This document shows, in pieces, positions 52,201-60,255 of a DNA stretch of 64,000 bases (the first letter of the stretch is position 1; each line of letters begins with the position of its first letter). The stretch spans positions 1,798,001 to 1,862,000 of the forward strand of contig NZ_CP111108.1 in the NCBI RefSeq assembly GCF_026314295.1, read 5' to 3'. The notes under the pieces are model-generated. The model saw nothing but the letters and a program-made list of their open reading frames with translations. It had not been told where the DNA came from and searched no databases. The translations under genes were made by a program, and so were the position numbers. This stretch comes from Caproicibacterium sp. BJN0003 (GTDB lineage Bacteria; Bacillota; Clostridia; Oscillospirales; Acutalibacteraceae).

Positions 52201-53636
52201 ACCTTTGGCCACGGCAAATCCGTTGAGGTGCCGCCCTCGGTCACGGGAAAGGCCGGAAGATCGTCGCCGTACTCGGCGCGCAGGAACGCCGCCGTATCCT
52301 TGTCGCGGGCGTGTTCCCGCATATACTCGGCAACGGCGTGTTTGCTCTTGATGTCGCCGTTCCATTCCTGAATGGCGGCGTCAATGTCGGCTTGGGCCGT
52401 GTTGCGCTTTTCCGGCTTCTGCGGCACGGGTACAGAAAAAGCGGAGGGCTTTTCGCTCTCCGCTGCATCAATCCGCTGTATCTGTTCCTGCTCCGACGGA
52501 AAGAAACTTAGCTGTAGATAAGCTCCGTCAGAATCGTTTCCTCGGCCTGCGCTTTCAGGCTGTTCATGAGGCCCACCCAGCGCATCGGGTCGGAGGCTTT
52601 CAGGCTCTCCGTCACGCCTGCCGATCTCATCAGTTCCGGCATCGTGCGTTCCAGCCGCGCCGTCGCCGTGCGCTCGATCTCCAACAGGTGCGGGTACAGC
52701 TTCTCCGACAGCAGCAGGCTGCTGTACAGGACTGGACGGTGCTCCTTCAGGTAATTTTTCCGCATCCTCCCGTATTTGCCGATGCTCTCCGTCGGCTCCG
52801 TGATCGTCAAATCGGGAATCAGGTAATCCCCGTTCCGGCTGTAAGTCAGGTTGTTCTCCATGTGTGGCGCTCCTTTCCGCGAGATGTTCGCGTTCCTGAT
52901 TTTTGACGGTGACTTCGATCTGCCGCAGCACCCGTTCGCTTGCTTCACTGACCGCCGAGCCGAGGGCGGCGACGGTATCGGGCGTGTTGAAATCGAAAAT
53001 ACTCAGAAAGTCCTCATGCTCAAAGTATTCGTCGGGGTCGAGGCCGCAGCGGGACAAGACCGCATAGGTGATGCTGATGGCGGCGGCGCTTCGAAACTGC
53101 ACCCCAATGTTGAACTCATCATATTCCTCTAAAAAACTGCCGTCAACGGTGTGGAGAATGTCGTACTGATGCTCCTGCCAATATTCGTTCGCCAACTGTC
53201 CGGCGATCTGCTCCAACTGGTCGGCAAAACCTTTTTCGCCGGAAACGACGTACTCCTGTTCCAGCGCCGCCGCAACCGTATCCTCATGCTCCGGGCGGTA
53301 CTCCCAAAGGTATGGACGGCGGGAATTTTCCCGGCTACCCGTGTCGGAAATATCGAAGACATACCGGATTCTCGGCTTGTCGCCGGATGCGTCGATGAGG
53401 GCGATCCCTTTTCTGCCGCGCCGGACGTACCGGCGCATTTTTTCGTTCCAGATCTCATAACCGGCACAGGCCGTCGCGTCGGGGCGCTGGGCGTAGATCA
53501 TAAGCTGTTCGTGGTACGGGTATTTGTAGAGCCGCGCGGTGGTTTTCAGAAAATCCGTCCAGCTTTCGTGACTGGCAGTGATCTGTGTCGCCGTGTGGTC
53601 GGCCATCTGCGCCAGAACCTGCACATTACTCGGCAT
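46239..53636 (-). CDS. Giant N6-adenine methylase / SNF2-type helicase fusion
   Basis: 2465 residues from the ATG at 53636 (GGAGG ten bases upstream). Order: an ArdC-N-like domain (WTDFLKTTARLYKYPYHEQLMIYAQRPDA), a charged variable linker, small conserved modules (PPYKVGDTVYLDDKPFEITEI), a class I methyltransferase with LEPACGVGNFFGLLP and motif IV VGNVPFG, and a DEAD-like helicase with HVVGAGKTYEMI, VDEAHNYKN and ATGTPVSNS. The helicase C domain (MGSTAKMGAGMNVQ, EQRSGRIIRQ) and a coiled coil follow. Such proteins of Tn1549-like elements are thought to protect or process incoming DNA. Motif IV with Val for the first Pro deviates from NPPY; activity is uncertain. Confidence 0.93.
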   Translation of the reverse strand: MPSNVQVLAQMADHTATQITASHESWTDFLKTTARLYKYPYHEQLMIYAQRPDATACAGYEIWNEKMRRYVRRGRKGIALIDASGDKPRIRYVFDISDTGSRENSRRPYLWEYRPEHEDTVAAALEQEYVVSGEKGFADQLEQIAGQLANEYWQEHQYDILHTVDGSFLEEYDEFNIGVQFRSAAAISITYAVLSRCGLDPDEYFEHEDFLSIFDFNTPDTVAALGSAVSEASERVLRQIEVTVKNQEREHLAERSATHGEQPDLQPERGLPDSRFDDHGADGEHRQIREDAEKLPEGAPSSPVQQPAAVGEAVPAPVGDRAHGDGAAGTHDAGTDEIGRRDGEPESLRPDALGGPHEQPESAGRGNDSDGAYLQLSFFPSEQEQIQRIDAAESEKPSAFSVPVPQKPEKRNTAQADIDAAIQEWNGDIKSKHAVAEYMREHARDKDTAAFLRAEYGDDLPAFPVTEGGTSTDLPWPKVQRCIAQLIREERFFTQEEQTAPNLSGQPITRTGDTITIGNGDASHEVDVTLTDEQWTALQREVPDSSAIQPPYKVGDTVYLDDKPFEITEIGDYDIQLRDPALTYPIFRAESRENFENLLRRDSRNGPITEFLAANLGHTDADLREALTSGLLEQRDKENIAGYFRENEGNTRVAQRLSDTYAGTSETMELTTCETADLFATTTGFEVNIHDKFNSKRSAQWGEIAPILRALYQREQDGFSHEPVLREPANLADKPSYQPGDHAVLDYGGQELSGTVGYVGEKDVRIDTGPYSWSHEVVSRDAFENGIRQDERNAALFTPEQPAAENFRITDDHLGEGGAKTKYGFNIAAIRTLKTIEAEGRTATPEEQKTLSRYVGWGGIPQAFDPDNTSWTKEYTELVGALIAEEYEMARASTLNAHYTSPTVIKAIYEAVRNLGFQTGNILEPACGVGNFFGLLPEELSGSHLYGVELDSITGRIAKQLYPNANITVAGFETTDRKDFFDLAVGNVPFGSYKVSDRAYDKLGFPIHDYFFAKTLDQVRSGGVIAFVTSRYTMDKQSPEVRKYITQRAELLGAIRLPNNAFKANAGTEVTTDILFLQKRDRPIDIEPDWVHLGQTEDGIPVNSYFADHPEMVLGTVKWDDKMHGDKKETTCEPFPDADLSEQLHEAISHLQGQIEETELPDLGENEEIDDSIPADPNVKNYSYTVVDGKVYYRENSRMVRPELNETAKARVMGMVELRDCVQKLINLQLDEYTADAAIFQAQAELNRLYDAFSAKYGLINSRGNSLAFAEDSSYYLLCSLEVIDEDGNLERKADMFTKRTIRQRKIVTSVDTASEALSLSIAEKARVDMDYMASLTGKTPEALADELRGVIFHDLGEQDPASVPKAFYNLEKIPFVTADEYLSGNVRRKLRLAKALAEMRPDLAEKIAPNIEALEAAQPKDLNASEIEVRLGATWIDKGYIQQFMEELLNPPSGVRDGIRVNYSSFTAEWSVSNKSSVGYNNVAAYVTYGTDRANAYRILEDSLNLRDTRIYDTVVDPDGKERRVLNSKETTLAQQKQQAIKDAFRDWIWKDPERRQTLTKKYNELFNSSRPREYDGRHLVFPGMNPEIKLREHQLNAVAHQLYGGNTLLAHVVGAGKTYEMIAAAMEGKRLGLCQKSLFAVPNHLTEQWASEFLRLYPSANILVTTRKDFEKRNRKKFCARIATGDYDAIIMGHSQFEKIPVSLERQKRLIQEQIWEIENGLEELKDSGAEQFTIKQLERTKKGLEARLKRLNDNSRKDDVVTFEQLGVDRLFVDEAHNYKNLFLYTKMRNVAGLSTTDAQKSSDMFLKCRYLDEITHSRGVVFATGTPVSNSMTELYTMMRYLQYETLKERNLVHFDCWASTFGETVTAIELAPEGTGYRARTRFARFYNLPELMLLFKEAADIKTADQLNLPTPKAVYHNEVAQPSELQKEMVKKLSERAAAVHSGNIDPHLDNMLKITSDGRKLGLDQRVINPMLPDNPNSKVNLCVYNVFRFWHDGRDKKLTQLIFCDISTPKGRAAAKEERAVRAGGKLAGGTELHALQDATPEADAPEAFSVYSDIRDKLIARGVPAGEIVFIHDADTEVKKKELFAKVRAGQVRVLMGSTAKMGAGMNVQDLLIASHDLDCPWRPGDLEQRSGRIIRQYNTNPEGHIFRYVTEGTFDSYLWQTVENKQKFISQIMTSKSPVRSCEDIDETALSYAEIKALCAGDERIKEKMDLDMDVAKLKLMKANHQSQQFRLEDNLLKYFPEEIERNKGFIKGLETDMATLEAHPHPKDGFSGMEVRGDSLTDKDNAGAAILEACKEVKGLDPMEIGSYRGFTMSLSVEGFGQDFILTLKGQMTHRVTLGKDARGNLIRIDNALSDMPKRLQNFHSQLDNLHSQTEAAKAEIGKPFPQEAELAQKSARLTELNALLDIDSRAPAQRQASEILEKSERPSVLESLKKPCVHSLAEKPHKKEMEAR

Positions 53637-53671
53637 AGTAAAAAATCCTCCTTTCGGTGTCATGGGTAAAA

Positions 53672-53697
53672 AAAGAACAGCCCGAAGGCTGCTCTTT
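53672..53697 (-). terminator. Terminator after the TauE/DUF1232 pair
   Basis: An 11-bp stem (AAAGAGCAGCC / GGCTGTTCTTT on the minus strand, one G-T pair) capped by a TTCG tetraloop and followed by TTTTACCC. It separates the cargo pair from the giant helicase gene. Confidence 0.87.
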
Positions 53698-53765
53698 AAT
53701 AGAAAAGCATTGTGTTCTATATTGTTTATAACTTGGAACTTGTCATTTTATCCGGTCGGATCAAC

Positions 53766-54134
53766 CTAAAACCATATTGCTTTGATAATCAAATACATGA
53801 TCAGAAGCCACAATAACACAATGGGTAAGGCAAAATACCATTTTTTCGGTTTTCCACCCGTCCAAAGGCCATCCGCTTCCTCTCGGCATTTGTCAAAGAC
53901 CTCTGGAGGTATCAGCCGTATGGCAAGTGCCGCCAACGAGGGCAACAGAATAACATCGTCCAGATAGCCCAATACCGGAATAAAATCAGGAATTAAGTCT
54001 ATGGGAGACAAAGCGTAAACAACAGTAAGTCCGGCTACAATTTTTGCCGTAATGGGAGTTTCTTTCTTTTTCATGGCAATGAATAATGCCGGAATATCTG
54101 TTTTGAGCTTTTTTGCCCGTTCCTTCAGGTTCAT
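53766..54134 (-). CDS. DUF1232 (YkvA-like) membrane protein
   Basis: 122 residues. ITAKIVAGLTVVYALSPIDLIPDFIPVLGYLDDVILLPSLAALAIRLIP is the DUF1232 signature (SPIDLIPDFIPVLGYLDD). A C-terminal membrane helix follows (WYFALPIVLLWLLIMYLIIKAI). It begins three bases after the stop of the TauE-like gene, so the two are co-transcribed. Molecular function of the family is not known. Confidence 0.88.
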   Translation of the reverse strand: MNLKERAKKLKTDIPALFIAMKKKETPITAKIVAGLTVVYALSPIDLIPDFIPVLGYLDDVILLPSLAALAIRLIPPEVFDKCREEADGLWTGGKPKKWYFALPIVLLWLLIMYLIIKAIWF

Positions 54135-54137
54135 CCG

Positions 54138-54854
54138 TTATCCTCCGAATATCAGCATGTATGCACCCACAACGCAGAGCAACACAGCAACATAGTTTTG
54201 AAACTTTCCCTTCTCCATTTTCTTTATTACGCGGTTTGCTGCAAACGTTCCAATCACCATCGCCGCACCCATGGCAAGACCTGTAAGTAGCGCTTGCAGG
54301 TTAAGGCCAACCAGCTTGCTGTATATGACTGTTTTTAGAATGTGCATGGCCGTGGCGGTTGTGGCCTCACTAGCGATATAAGCAACGGGTGGCAGTCCAA
54401 GAGTCAGAAATGCTGCCGCCCCAATTGGCCCGCCGCTTCCGGCAAGGCCGGACAGAAGGCCGGTAGCCGCGCCGCCGATCAGCATAGCCCTTTTGCCGTT
54501 CTTGAACTCTAATTTCCTAACCACCTTAATCAGTACAAGGACAATCAGAACCCCACCGATACAACGGGTAACAATCTCTTTGGGAAGCACAGAAAAACCA
54601 AACGCGCCAAGAGCGGCCAGCGGGAGCGCCGTCACGCAGAACAGGCCAACTGATTTCCAGTCGATCTGCCGGAACCCAAATGCCATACGGGAGAGGTTTC
54701 CGATAAGCTGAGCAAGGGTTAGTACCGGTACGGCAACCTCAGCGCCGACACAGGCAGTTACTACCGGCAACAGAAGCAGGGCACCACCAAAACCGGCAGC
54801 GCCCGATACAAAAGCAGCGATAAAACTGGCAAAAATCAAAAAAGCGTAGATCAT
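54138..54854 (-). CDS. TauE/SafE-family anion exporter
   Basis: 238 residues from the ATG at 54854 (GGAG six bases upstream). It has about eight membrane helices in two repeats, each with the family glycine-proline signature: FVSGAAGFGGALLLLPVVTACVG and GLLSGLAGSGGPIGAAAFLTLGLPPV. Family members export sulfite, sulfoacetate or related anions, or act with thiosulfate. Together with DUF1232 it is cargo inserted between constant conjugation genes. A link to the sulfite reductase locus elsewhere in the window is only a suggestion. Confidence 0.88.
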   Translation of the reverse strand: MIYAFLIFASFIAAFVSGAAGFGGALLLLPVVTACVGAEVAVPVLTLAQLIGNLSRMAFGFRQIDWKSVGLFCVTALPLAALGAFGFSVLPKEIVTRCIGGVLIVLVLIKVVRKLEFKNGKRAMLIGGAATGLLSGLAGSGGPIGAAAFLTLGLPPVAYIASEATTATAMHILKTVIYSKLVGLNLQALLTGLAMGAAMVIGTFAANRVIKKMEKGKFQNYVAVLLCVVGAYMLIFGG

Positions 54855-54979
54855 ATCTATCTCCAAGCAAAAGCACTTTTATAATTAAGTGTAGTACAGA
54901 AATAGAAGTCGGCCTGCTCGACAGATTTCTGTCTATCAGTATATCGCACATTTAGGAAAAAGTCACCGGGAACATAAAA

Positions 54980-55201
54980 CTATGATTCAGCCTCATCGTC
55001 AAAGTCCGGGAACAGATCAAGCGCGGTATATTCTTCGTTACTCATGCTCCGGAGTTTTCCCAACGCGGAATCCGTCAGAGCCAGAAGCTCCGTTTCCTCC
55101 GCGCCTAGATAGCCGCGCATATGCGTCAGCTCCGCGATCAGGCCCTCCCGCGTCCCGGTGTTGTAAATGCACATCAGGTTGATTTCATCATTGGTAAACA
55201 T
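54980..55201 (-). CDS. Transposon-transfer assisting (TTRAP-like) small protein
   Basis: 73 acidic residues from the ATG at 55201, overlapping the end of the ArdC-like gene. FTNDEINLMCIYNTGTREGLIAELTHMRGYLGAEETELLALTDSALGKLRSM matches the family annotated as putative transposon-transfer assisting protein in Tn1549-like elements. Role unknown beyond association with transfer. Confidence 0.78.
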   Translation of the reverse strand: MFTNDEINLMCIYNTGTREGLIAELTHMRGYLGAEETELLALTDSALGKLRSMSNEEYTALDLFPDFDDEAES

Positions 55202-55202
55202 A

Positions 55203-57656
55203 TCACCGCTCCATTTCCGCGCCTCTGTCGGGCGCTGTTTTTTTGTGTTCCCGGCTGACCGGCTGATTTCTGAGCCGTTCCACGACGGACTTTTTCTTTT
55301 CGTCGTCTTCCCGCCGAGACGCCTCGGCAAGCTCCAGAAGGGAGATCGGCTGACCGGTTTTGGACTGCTGTTCCAGCTCCGCGACGGTGGGATTTTTTCC
55401 GTTGTCGATGATGCCGTCGATCATGTCGTAATCGTCCTCCATCGACATTTCCGCGCTTTTCAGGTAGTTTTCCGGCTTAAGAAAGGCCGGAATCTCCTGA
55501 AAACCGAAGCTGTCCACATAGTGACAGGATACAACGCCGTTCTGCTTTAAAGCAATGATGTCGCTGACGGACAGGCTCGGCCTGTGATAATCGGCGGGAT
55601 GATCGTTATTGAACCGATCCCACAATGCCCCCAGCCTATCATCCGTACTGCCGGTATCGGTAAGCGGAGCGGTATAGGCAATATCATAGTTGCCGTGATC
55701 CACAGAAATACCCTTGGATTCCAGCCAACTGAGCGGCTCAAACCGGATGTCGCGCAGCTCGTCGTTGCCCTTCACCTGATAGATGGCGAAAGCGTCCTGA
55801 GAAGTTTTCAGAAAAGCGGTTTCCCGCTGTTCCTGATGCTTCATCCGGTCCTCTATGGCAGAGGAAAACTCCCGGCTGTCCTCCCATTCCTCGCGGCTCA
55901 CGGCAAACAGGCCGCTGTGGGTCTGAATCTCATCCGGGTCGAACGCCATGCTTGCCCCGCCGTTCTCAATCATGTAAACGGTGAGGTCCTGCTCAAAAAG
56001 CTCCAGCGCACGTTCTTTGGAGAGGGGCAGCAGATCGCCGTCCAGATACCCGCAGGCTTCCAGATCGGCCACGGTCAGTTCCGAATCCGGCATGGGGTAT
56101 TCGTCGAGCGCCAGTTCCTGAGCATCCGGCAGCATACCGGCTTCTTTTGACGGTGTGGAGTTATCCTGTGCCTCCGGCGCGACGTCCTGATGACCGCCCA
56201 TGCTCAGATTATTTTTACGGATATATTCCTGTATGTCCTGTTCACGCACGGCGGCGATATCTCTGAGAATGTCAAGCGACACCTTTTCCGAGGTTTCAGG
56301 AACCAAGTGTTCAAGAACAAGCGCCTGTTCGTAAGCGGTTGGAATGGAACTGACGCCCTCATCGGCAAACCCGCTTGCCGTTTCCCGCAGGCTCTCCTTA
56401 TCGTAAAGGGTATAGCCGTATCCGTCCTCATTTTCCTTCAAATAAAGATAGGCGGCGTTGTCCAGCAGATACATCGCCTCGGTTTCCCTCGGCGGGTAAA
56501 TTTTTTCGATTTCATCCAGCCGCCGCAGAAGCTCATTCGGGGACGCCGCGCCCTCGACCTTGGCGGCATTGAGAATAGCTGTACGGATATCTTTTCCGTA
56601 ACCGCTTTTCAAATCTTCCACGGTAGCCGGGACTTCTTCTTTCATGGAGTTGAGAGGGAACGGCGGTTCCATGACGGAGGCCGTGTACTGATACACGTCC
56701 CCGGCGAACTGTTCCAGAACGGTATCATACTCTTTCAGGACCTCGCGGAAGTTTTGGTCGATATCGGAGATCAGACCGGAGGCGGTTTTATTGATGGTTT
56801 CCAAAGAGGCCCGCAGCTCAGGCAATTCCTTGCCACGGCTCCATGTGGCGATATAGCCGAAGCTGTTTTCGCCGGTCTGGATGCCGTAATACTGGCAGAC
56901 GGCGTAGGACACGCTTTCGGCCTCCACTTCCTCGGTATGCCGGTCCTTCGGCTTGGGCGGCTCGGCGGTTTCGTCGCCCTTGGCAGCGGCAAGCCGGTCC
57001 TGTTCGTAGTTGTGCAGCGTGGCGTGGGTGATCTCGTGGACGGCGGCGGAGACGATTTGCACTTCGCTCATGCCCGACCGAATGGCGATGCGCTGGCCTT
57101 TTTCGCTGAAATAGCCGTCCGTGTTCGGCTCCATCGCCTCAAAAGCAAGCGGAACGGGGGACGAACGCCGCAGCGCCTCCATGAAAATTTCATACTGCTT
57201 CACATTTCCCGTGAGATCGTTTGCCAGCGTCGGCAGCGGTTTACCTTCGGTCTGCGACACATCAAAAACGGAAACGACCTTGTACATGGGGATTTTGATT
57301 TCCTTTTCCTCCATGATGACCTTGCCGTCCGCGTCCAGCACGGGAGCCTTGGTATCCGGGTCGAGCTTTTCTTCCTCGATTTTCTTTTTGAACGGCGTGG
57401 GCGCGATGATTTTGATGCCTTTTTCGCCCCGCATCACGTTCCGGCTGAACTGGTCGCGCCATTTGTTGAACCCGGCTACAAGGGTAGCGTCCGGTTTCTG
57501 CATAAAGATGAGCATAGTGTTGTTGACGGAATAGCGGTGGAACCGGGACATGGTGCGGAGGTACTGCGCGTATCGGTCGCTCTGGAACAGGTTTTGGATG
57601 CCCTGTTCAATGCTGTCGGTGATTTCTTTCAGCCGTTCCTTATTTTTTTCGGCCAT
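55203..57656 (-). CDS. ArdC-like antirestriction / YodL-domain protein
   Basis: 817 residues from the ATG at 57656 (GGAG upstream). It begins with an ArdC N-terminal ssDNA-binding domain (NLFQSDRYAQYLRTMSRFHRYSVNNTMLIFMQKPDATLVAGFNKW). A zinc-peptidase-like motif follows (VHEITHATLHNYEQD). After a middle domain and a variable acidic linker comes a YodL-type domain (DIRFEPLSWLESKGISVDHGNYDIAYTAPL ... VSCHYVDSFGFQEIP). ArdC-type proteins protect the incoming strand from restriction. This is a core gene of the conjugation module. Confidence 0.87.
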   Translation of the reverse strand: MAEKNKERLKEITDSIEQGIQNLFQSDRYAQYLRTMSRFHRYSVNNTMLIFMQKPDATLVAGFNKWRDQFSRNVMRGEKGIKIIAPTPFKKKIEEEKLDPDTKAPVLDADGKVIMEEKEIKIPMYKVVSVFDVSQTEGKPLPTLANDLTGNVKQYEIFMEALRRSSPVPLAFEAMEPNTDGYFSEKGQRIAIRSGMSEVQIVSAAVHEITHATLHNYEQDRLAAAKGDETAEPPKPKDRHTEEVEAESVSYAVCQYYGIQTGENSFGYIATWSRGKELPELRASLETINKTASGLISDIDQNFREVLKEYDTVLEQFAGDVYQYTASVMEPPFPLNSMKEEVPATVEDLKSGYGKDIRTAILNAAKVEGAASPNELLRRLDEIEKIYPPRETEAMYLLDNAAYLYLKENEDGYGYTLYDKESLRETASGFADEGVSSIPTAYEQALVLEHLVPETSEKVSLDILRDIAAVREQDIQEYIRKNNLSMGGHQDVAPEAQDNSTPSKEAGMLPDAQELALDEYPMPDSELTVADLEACGYLDGDLLPLSKERALELFEQDLTVYMIENGGASMAFDPDEIQTHSGLFAVSREEWEDSREFSSAIEDRMKHQEQRETAFLKTSQDAFAIYQVKGNDELRDIRFEPLSWLESKGISVDHGNYDIAYTAPLTDTGSTDDRLGALWDRFNNDHPADYHRPSLSVSDIIALKQNGVVSCHYVDSFGFQEIPAFLKPENYLKSAEMSMEDDYDMIDGIIDNGKNPTVAELEQQSKTGQPISLLELAEASRREDDEKKKSVVERLRNQPVSREHKKTAPDRGAEMER

Positions 57657-57739
57657 AGTATGCTCCTTTCGCAGCTCATAGAATCGAAAAAAGCGCGCCC
57701 CCGCACAGGCCGGGATAAACCTATGTGGGAGCGCACTCA

Positions 57740-58042
57740 TTATTTGTTTTCGGAGCGTATGCTCCTGTCGGGAGGCCGTATTTTCGCTGTTTTTGCCCTC
57801 AAACTGTCAGCTTCGCGCCGCTGATCGTTATACGGTTCCCGGACGGAGACACAGCGTTTGGGAACAAGATAGCTGACGGCCCCTCGATGCTCCAGTCGCT
57901 CCGGCTTCACCTTGTCGGGGTATTTCTCCGAGAGCCGTTTGAGCTTTTGAATGAGTTTTTTATTGTGCGTGTAAACGCTGGCCGTCGCTTCTTCCTCGTT
58001 ATAGCAGATGATCGTCTCCCGCTCATATTTCGTAAGTTTCAT
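57740..58042 (-). CDS. Conserved hypothetical protein of the conjugation module
   Basis: 100 residues, basic. Its ATG overlaps the TGA of topoisomerase III (ATGA). The first 70 residues (TKYERETIICYNEEEATASVYTHNKKLIQKLKRLSEKYPDKVKPERLEHRGAVSYLVPKRCVSVREPYN) are compact and look folded; the tail is low-complexity and charged. Proteins of this look often follow topB in CTn5/Tn1549-like elements. Function unknown. Confidence 0.72.
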   Translation of the reverse strand: MKLTKYERETIICYNEEEATASVYTHNKKLIQKLKRLSEKYPDKVKPERLEHRGAVSYLVPKRCVSVREPYNDQRREADSLRAKTAKIRPPDRSIRSENK

Positions 58043-60099
58043 GTTCCGTCACGCTTTTTCGTCCCTGAATCAAATTCCAGCTTGAAATTCACGCGCTCCC
58101 CGGTATCTTCCAAAATCGCCGTCGCGTCGTAGGTCTTGCCGGTTTTCTCGGAATAGCAACCGGTAAGCCTTACGCGCCCATCCTTCAGGAGCGCGGCGGC
58201 GACGGCTTTTGTCAGTACCTTTTTCTTGGCGGCGAAAAATCGGTTGTCCTTCCAAAGCCCGAACTGGCAACTGTCGTTTTCGCAGAAAAAGCCTTTTCTG
58301 CTTTCGGTCACGCTGCCGCCGCAGCGGGGGCATTTGCCGATTACCTCGCGCCCGGAGGGGAACAGCACCTCCGCGCCTTTGGCCGGCGCATAGGTTTTTA
58401 CCAGCTCCCGGAGCATGGAACAAATCCCGTTCATAAAGGCGTCCGGCTCCAGTTCGCCGTGCTCCACCTGTTTGAGCCGGTTTTCCCATTCGGCGGTCAG
58501 CAGCGGGGATTGAAGCTGTTCCGGCAGGACGGTGACGAGCGACACGCCGACTTGTGACGGGATGAGATTGACGGTTTTCTTGGCCTTTTTCCGTTCCACG
58601 AATCCGGTGGTAACGAGCTTTTCCAAAATGGCCGCGCGGGTGGCGGGGGTGCCGAGGCCCTTGCGCTCCGCGTCGTCAGGCATCTCTTTCGCACCCGCCG
58701 TTTCCATTGCGGAAAGAAGCGTATCCTCCGTGTAGTGCTTGGATGGCGAGGTTTTGCCCTCTTTGACGGAAACAGAGGAAACAGCGATGTCCTGTCCCTC
58801 TTCCGGTTCGGGCAGGGGCTTGTCGGCCTGTTCCTGCAAATAGATTTTCCAGCCCGGAACGAGTATCGTCTTGCCCTTGGCGGCAAATCCGTACCCGGCG
58901 CAGTCCAGCATGACGGCGGTTTCGGCGTATTGGTGCGGACTGCCGACCGCGCAGAGAAGCTGCCGGGAAACGAGCCGCAGGATTTCACGCTCCCCGGCAG
59001 GCAGCGCGGAACAGTCCGCTTTGCCCGCGCCGGAGGTGGGAACGACGGCGTGGTGGTCGCTGACCTTCGCGCTGTCGCAGACCTGACCGGCGTTGAGCTT
59101 TTCTGGAACATCCGCGCCGCAGATCGTGGCGGCAACGGATGCAAGCGCCGGAACAGTTCCTTCCATATCGTTTGTTAGGAACCGGCTGTCGGTGCGGGGA
59201 TAGGTGCAGAGTTTCTTTTCATACAGCGATTGCAGATAGTCCAGCGTCTGCTGCGCGGTAAAGCCAAGCAGTCGGTTGGCGTCGCGCTGGAGGGTGGTCA
59301 GGTCGTAAAGCGCGGGTGGCTTTTCGTACTTTTCTTTTCGCTCCGCGGCCTTGACGATTGCCGCCTTGTCCTTGCAGGCGGCGGTAACGGCCTCGGCTTC
59401 CGGCTTTGCTTTCAGCTTGTCGCCGATGGCGGCAAAGCCGCCGCAATCGAGACTGACCGTGTAAAACGGCTCCGGCTGAAACGCGGAAATTTCCGCTTCC
59501 CGCTGCACGATGAGCGCCAGCGTCGGTGACATGACGCGCCCGACGTTCAGGGTGCGGTGGTAGAGTACCGAAAACAGGCGCGTCGCGTTGATGCCAACCA
59601 GCCAGTCGGCCTTGGATCGGCAGAGCGCGGACTGATGCAGCCCGTCGTAATCCCGGCCCGGTTTCAAATCGGCAAAGCCCTGCCGGATGGCCTCGTCCTC
59701 CATCGAGGAAATCCAGAGCCGTTTCATCGGCTTGGAGCAGCCTGCCATGTCGTACACGGTGCGGAAGATCAGTTCGCCCTCGCGTCCGGCGTCACAGGCA
59801 TTGATAATTTCTTCCACATCGTCACGGCGCATCAGGGTGCGGAGAATATTGAACTGCTTTTGTTTGTCCCCGCTTACGGTAAACCGCCAGTTCCCTGGAA
59901 GAATAGGTAAATCCTCACGCCGCCACTTGGCGTATTTTTCATCGTAGGCGTCGGCGCTTGCCAGCTCCGCGAGATGGCCGAGGCACCATGAAACGAGGTA
60001 GCCGTTACCCTCCAGAAACCCGTCGCCGCGCTGCTTTGCGCCGATCACGGCGGCGATGCTTTGGGCAACCGAGGGCTTTTCACTGATTACAAGCCGCAT
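58039..60099 (-). CDS. topB: DNA topoisomerase III (type IA)
   Basis: 686 residues from the ATG at 60099 (GGAG seven bases upstream). Toprim domain: RLVISEKPSVAQSIAAVIG and NACDAGREGELIFR. Active-site Tyr in LCTYPRTDSRFL; type IA motif SALCRSKADWLVGINATRLFS. The C-terminus carries a zinc finger, CPRCGGSVTESRKGFFCENDSCQFG. Plasmid- and element-borne TopB helps decatenate and process DNA during conjugation. Part of the minus-strand conjugation operon. Confidence 0.95.
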   Translation of the reverse strand: MRLVISEKPSVAQSIAAVIGAKQRGDGFLEGNGYLVSWCLGHLAELASADAYDEKYAKWRREDLPILPGNWRFTVSGDKQKQFNILRTLMRRDDVEEIINACDAGREGELIFRTVYDMAGCSKPMKRLWISSMEDEAIRQGFADLKPGRDYDGLHQSALCRSKADWLVGINATRLFSVLYHRTLNVGRVMSPTLALIVQREAEISAFQPEPFYTVSLDCGGFAAIGDKLKAKPEAEAVTAACKDKAAIVKAAERKEKYEKPPALYDLTTLQRDANRLLGFTAQQTLDYLQSLYEKKLCTYPRTDSRFLTNDMEGTVPALASVAATICGADVPEKLNAGQVCDSAKVSDHHAVVPTSGAGKADCSALPAGEREILRLVSRQLLCAVGSPHQYAETAVMLDCAGYGFAAKGKTILVPGWKIYLQEQADKPLPEPEEGQDIAVSSVSVKEGKTSPSKHYTEDTLLSAMETAGAKEMPDDAERKGLGTPATRAAILEKLVTTGFVERKKAKKTVNLIPSQVGVSLVTVLPEQLQSPLLTAEWENRLKQVEHGELEPDAFMNGICSMLRELVKTYAPAKGAEVLFPSGREVIGKCPRCGGSVTESRKGFFCENDSCQFGLWKDNRFFAAKKKVLTKAVAAALLKDGRVRLTGCYSEKTGKTYDATAILEDTGERVNFKLEFDSGTKKRDGT

Positions 60100-60255
60100 T
60101 TTCATTCTCCTTTCGTCTCGGAGTGATAATAAGGTCACGATAACAGTCACGGGGATGGTCAGGACGGCTTTTTGGCGGTTCGGGAGGCCGTTCCTCCCGC
60201 CTGTACCGGGGCTTCTGTACCATCATCCGCTCGAAAGGACTGTCGGTGAAAAAGG

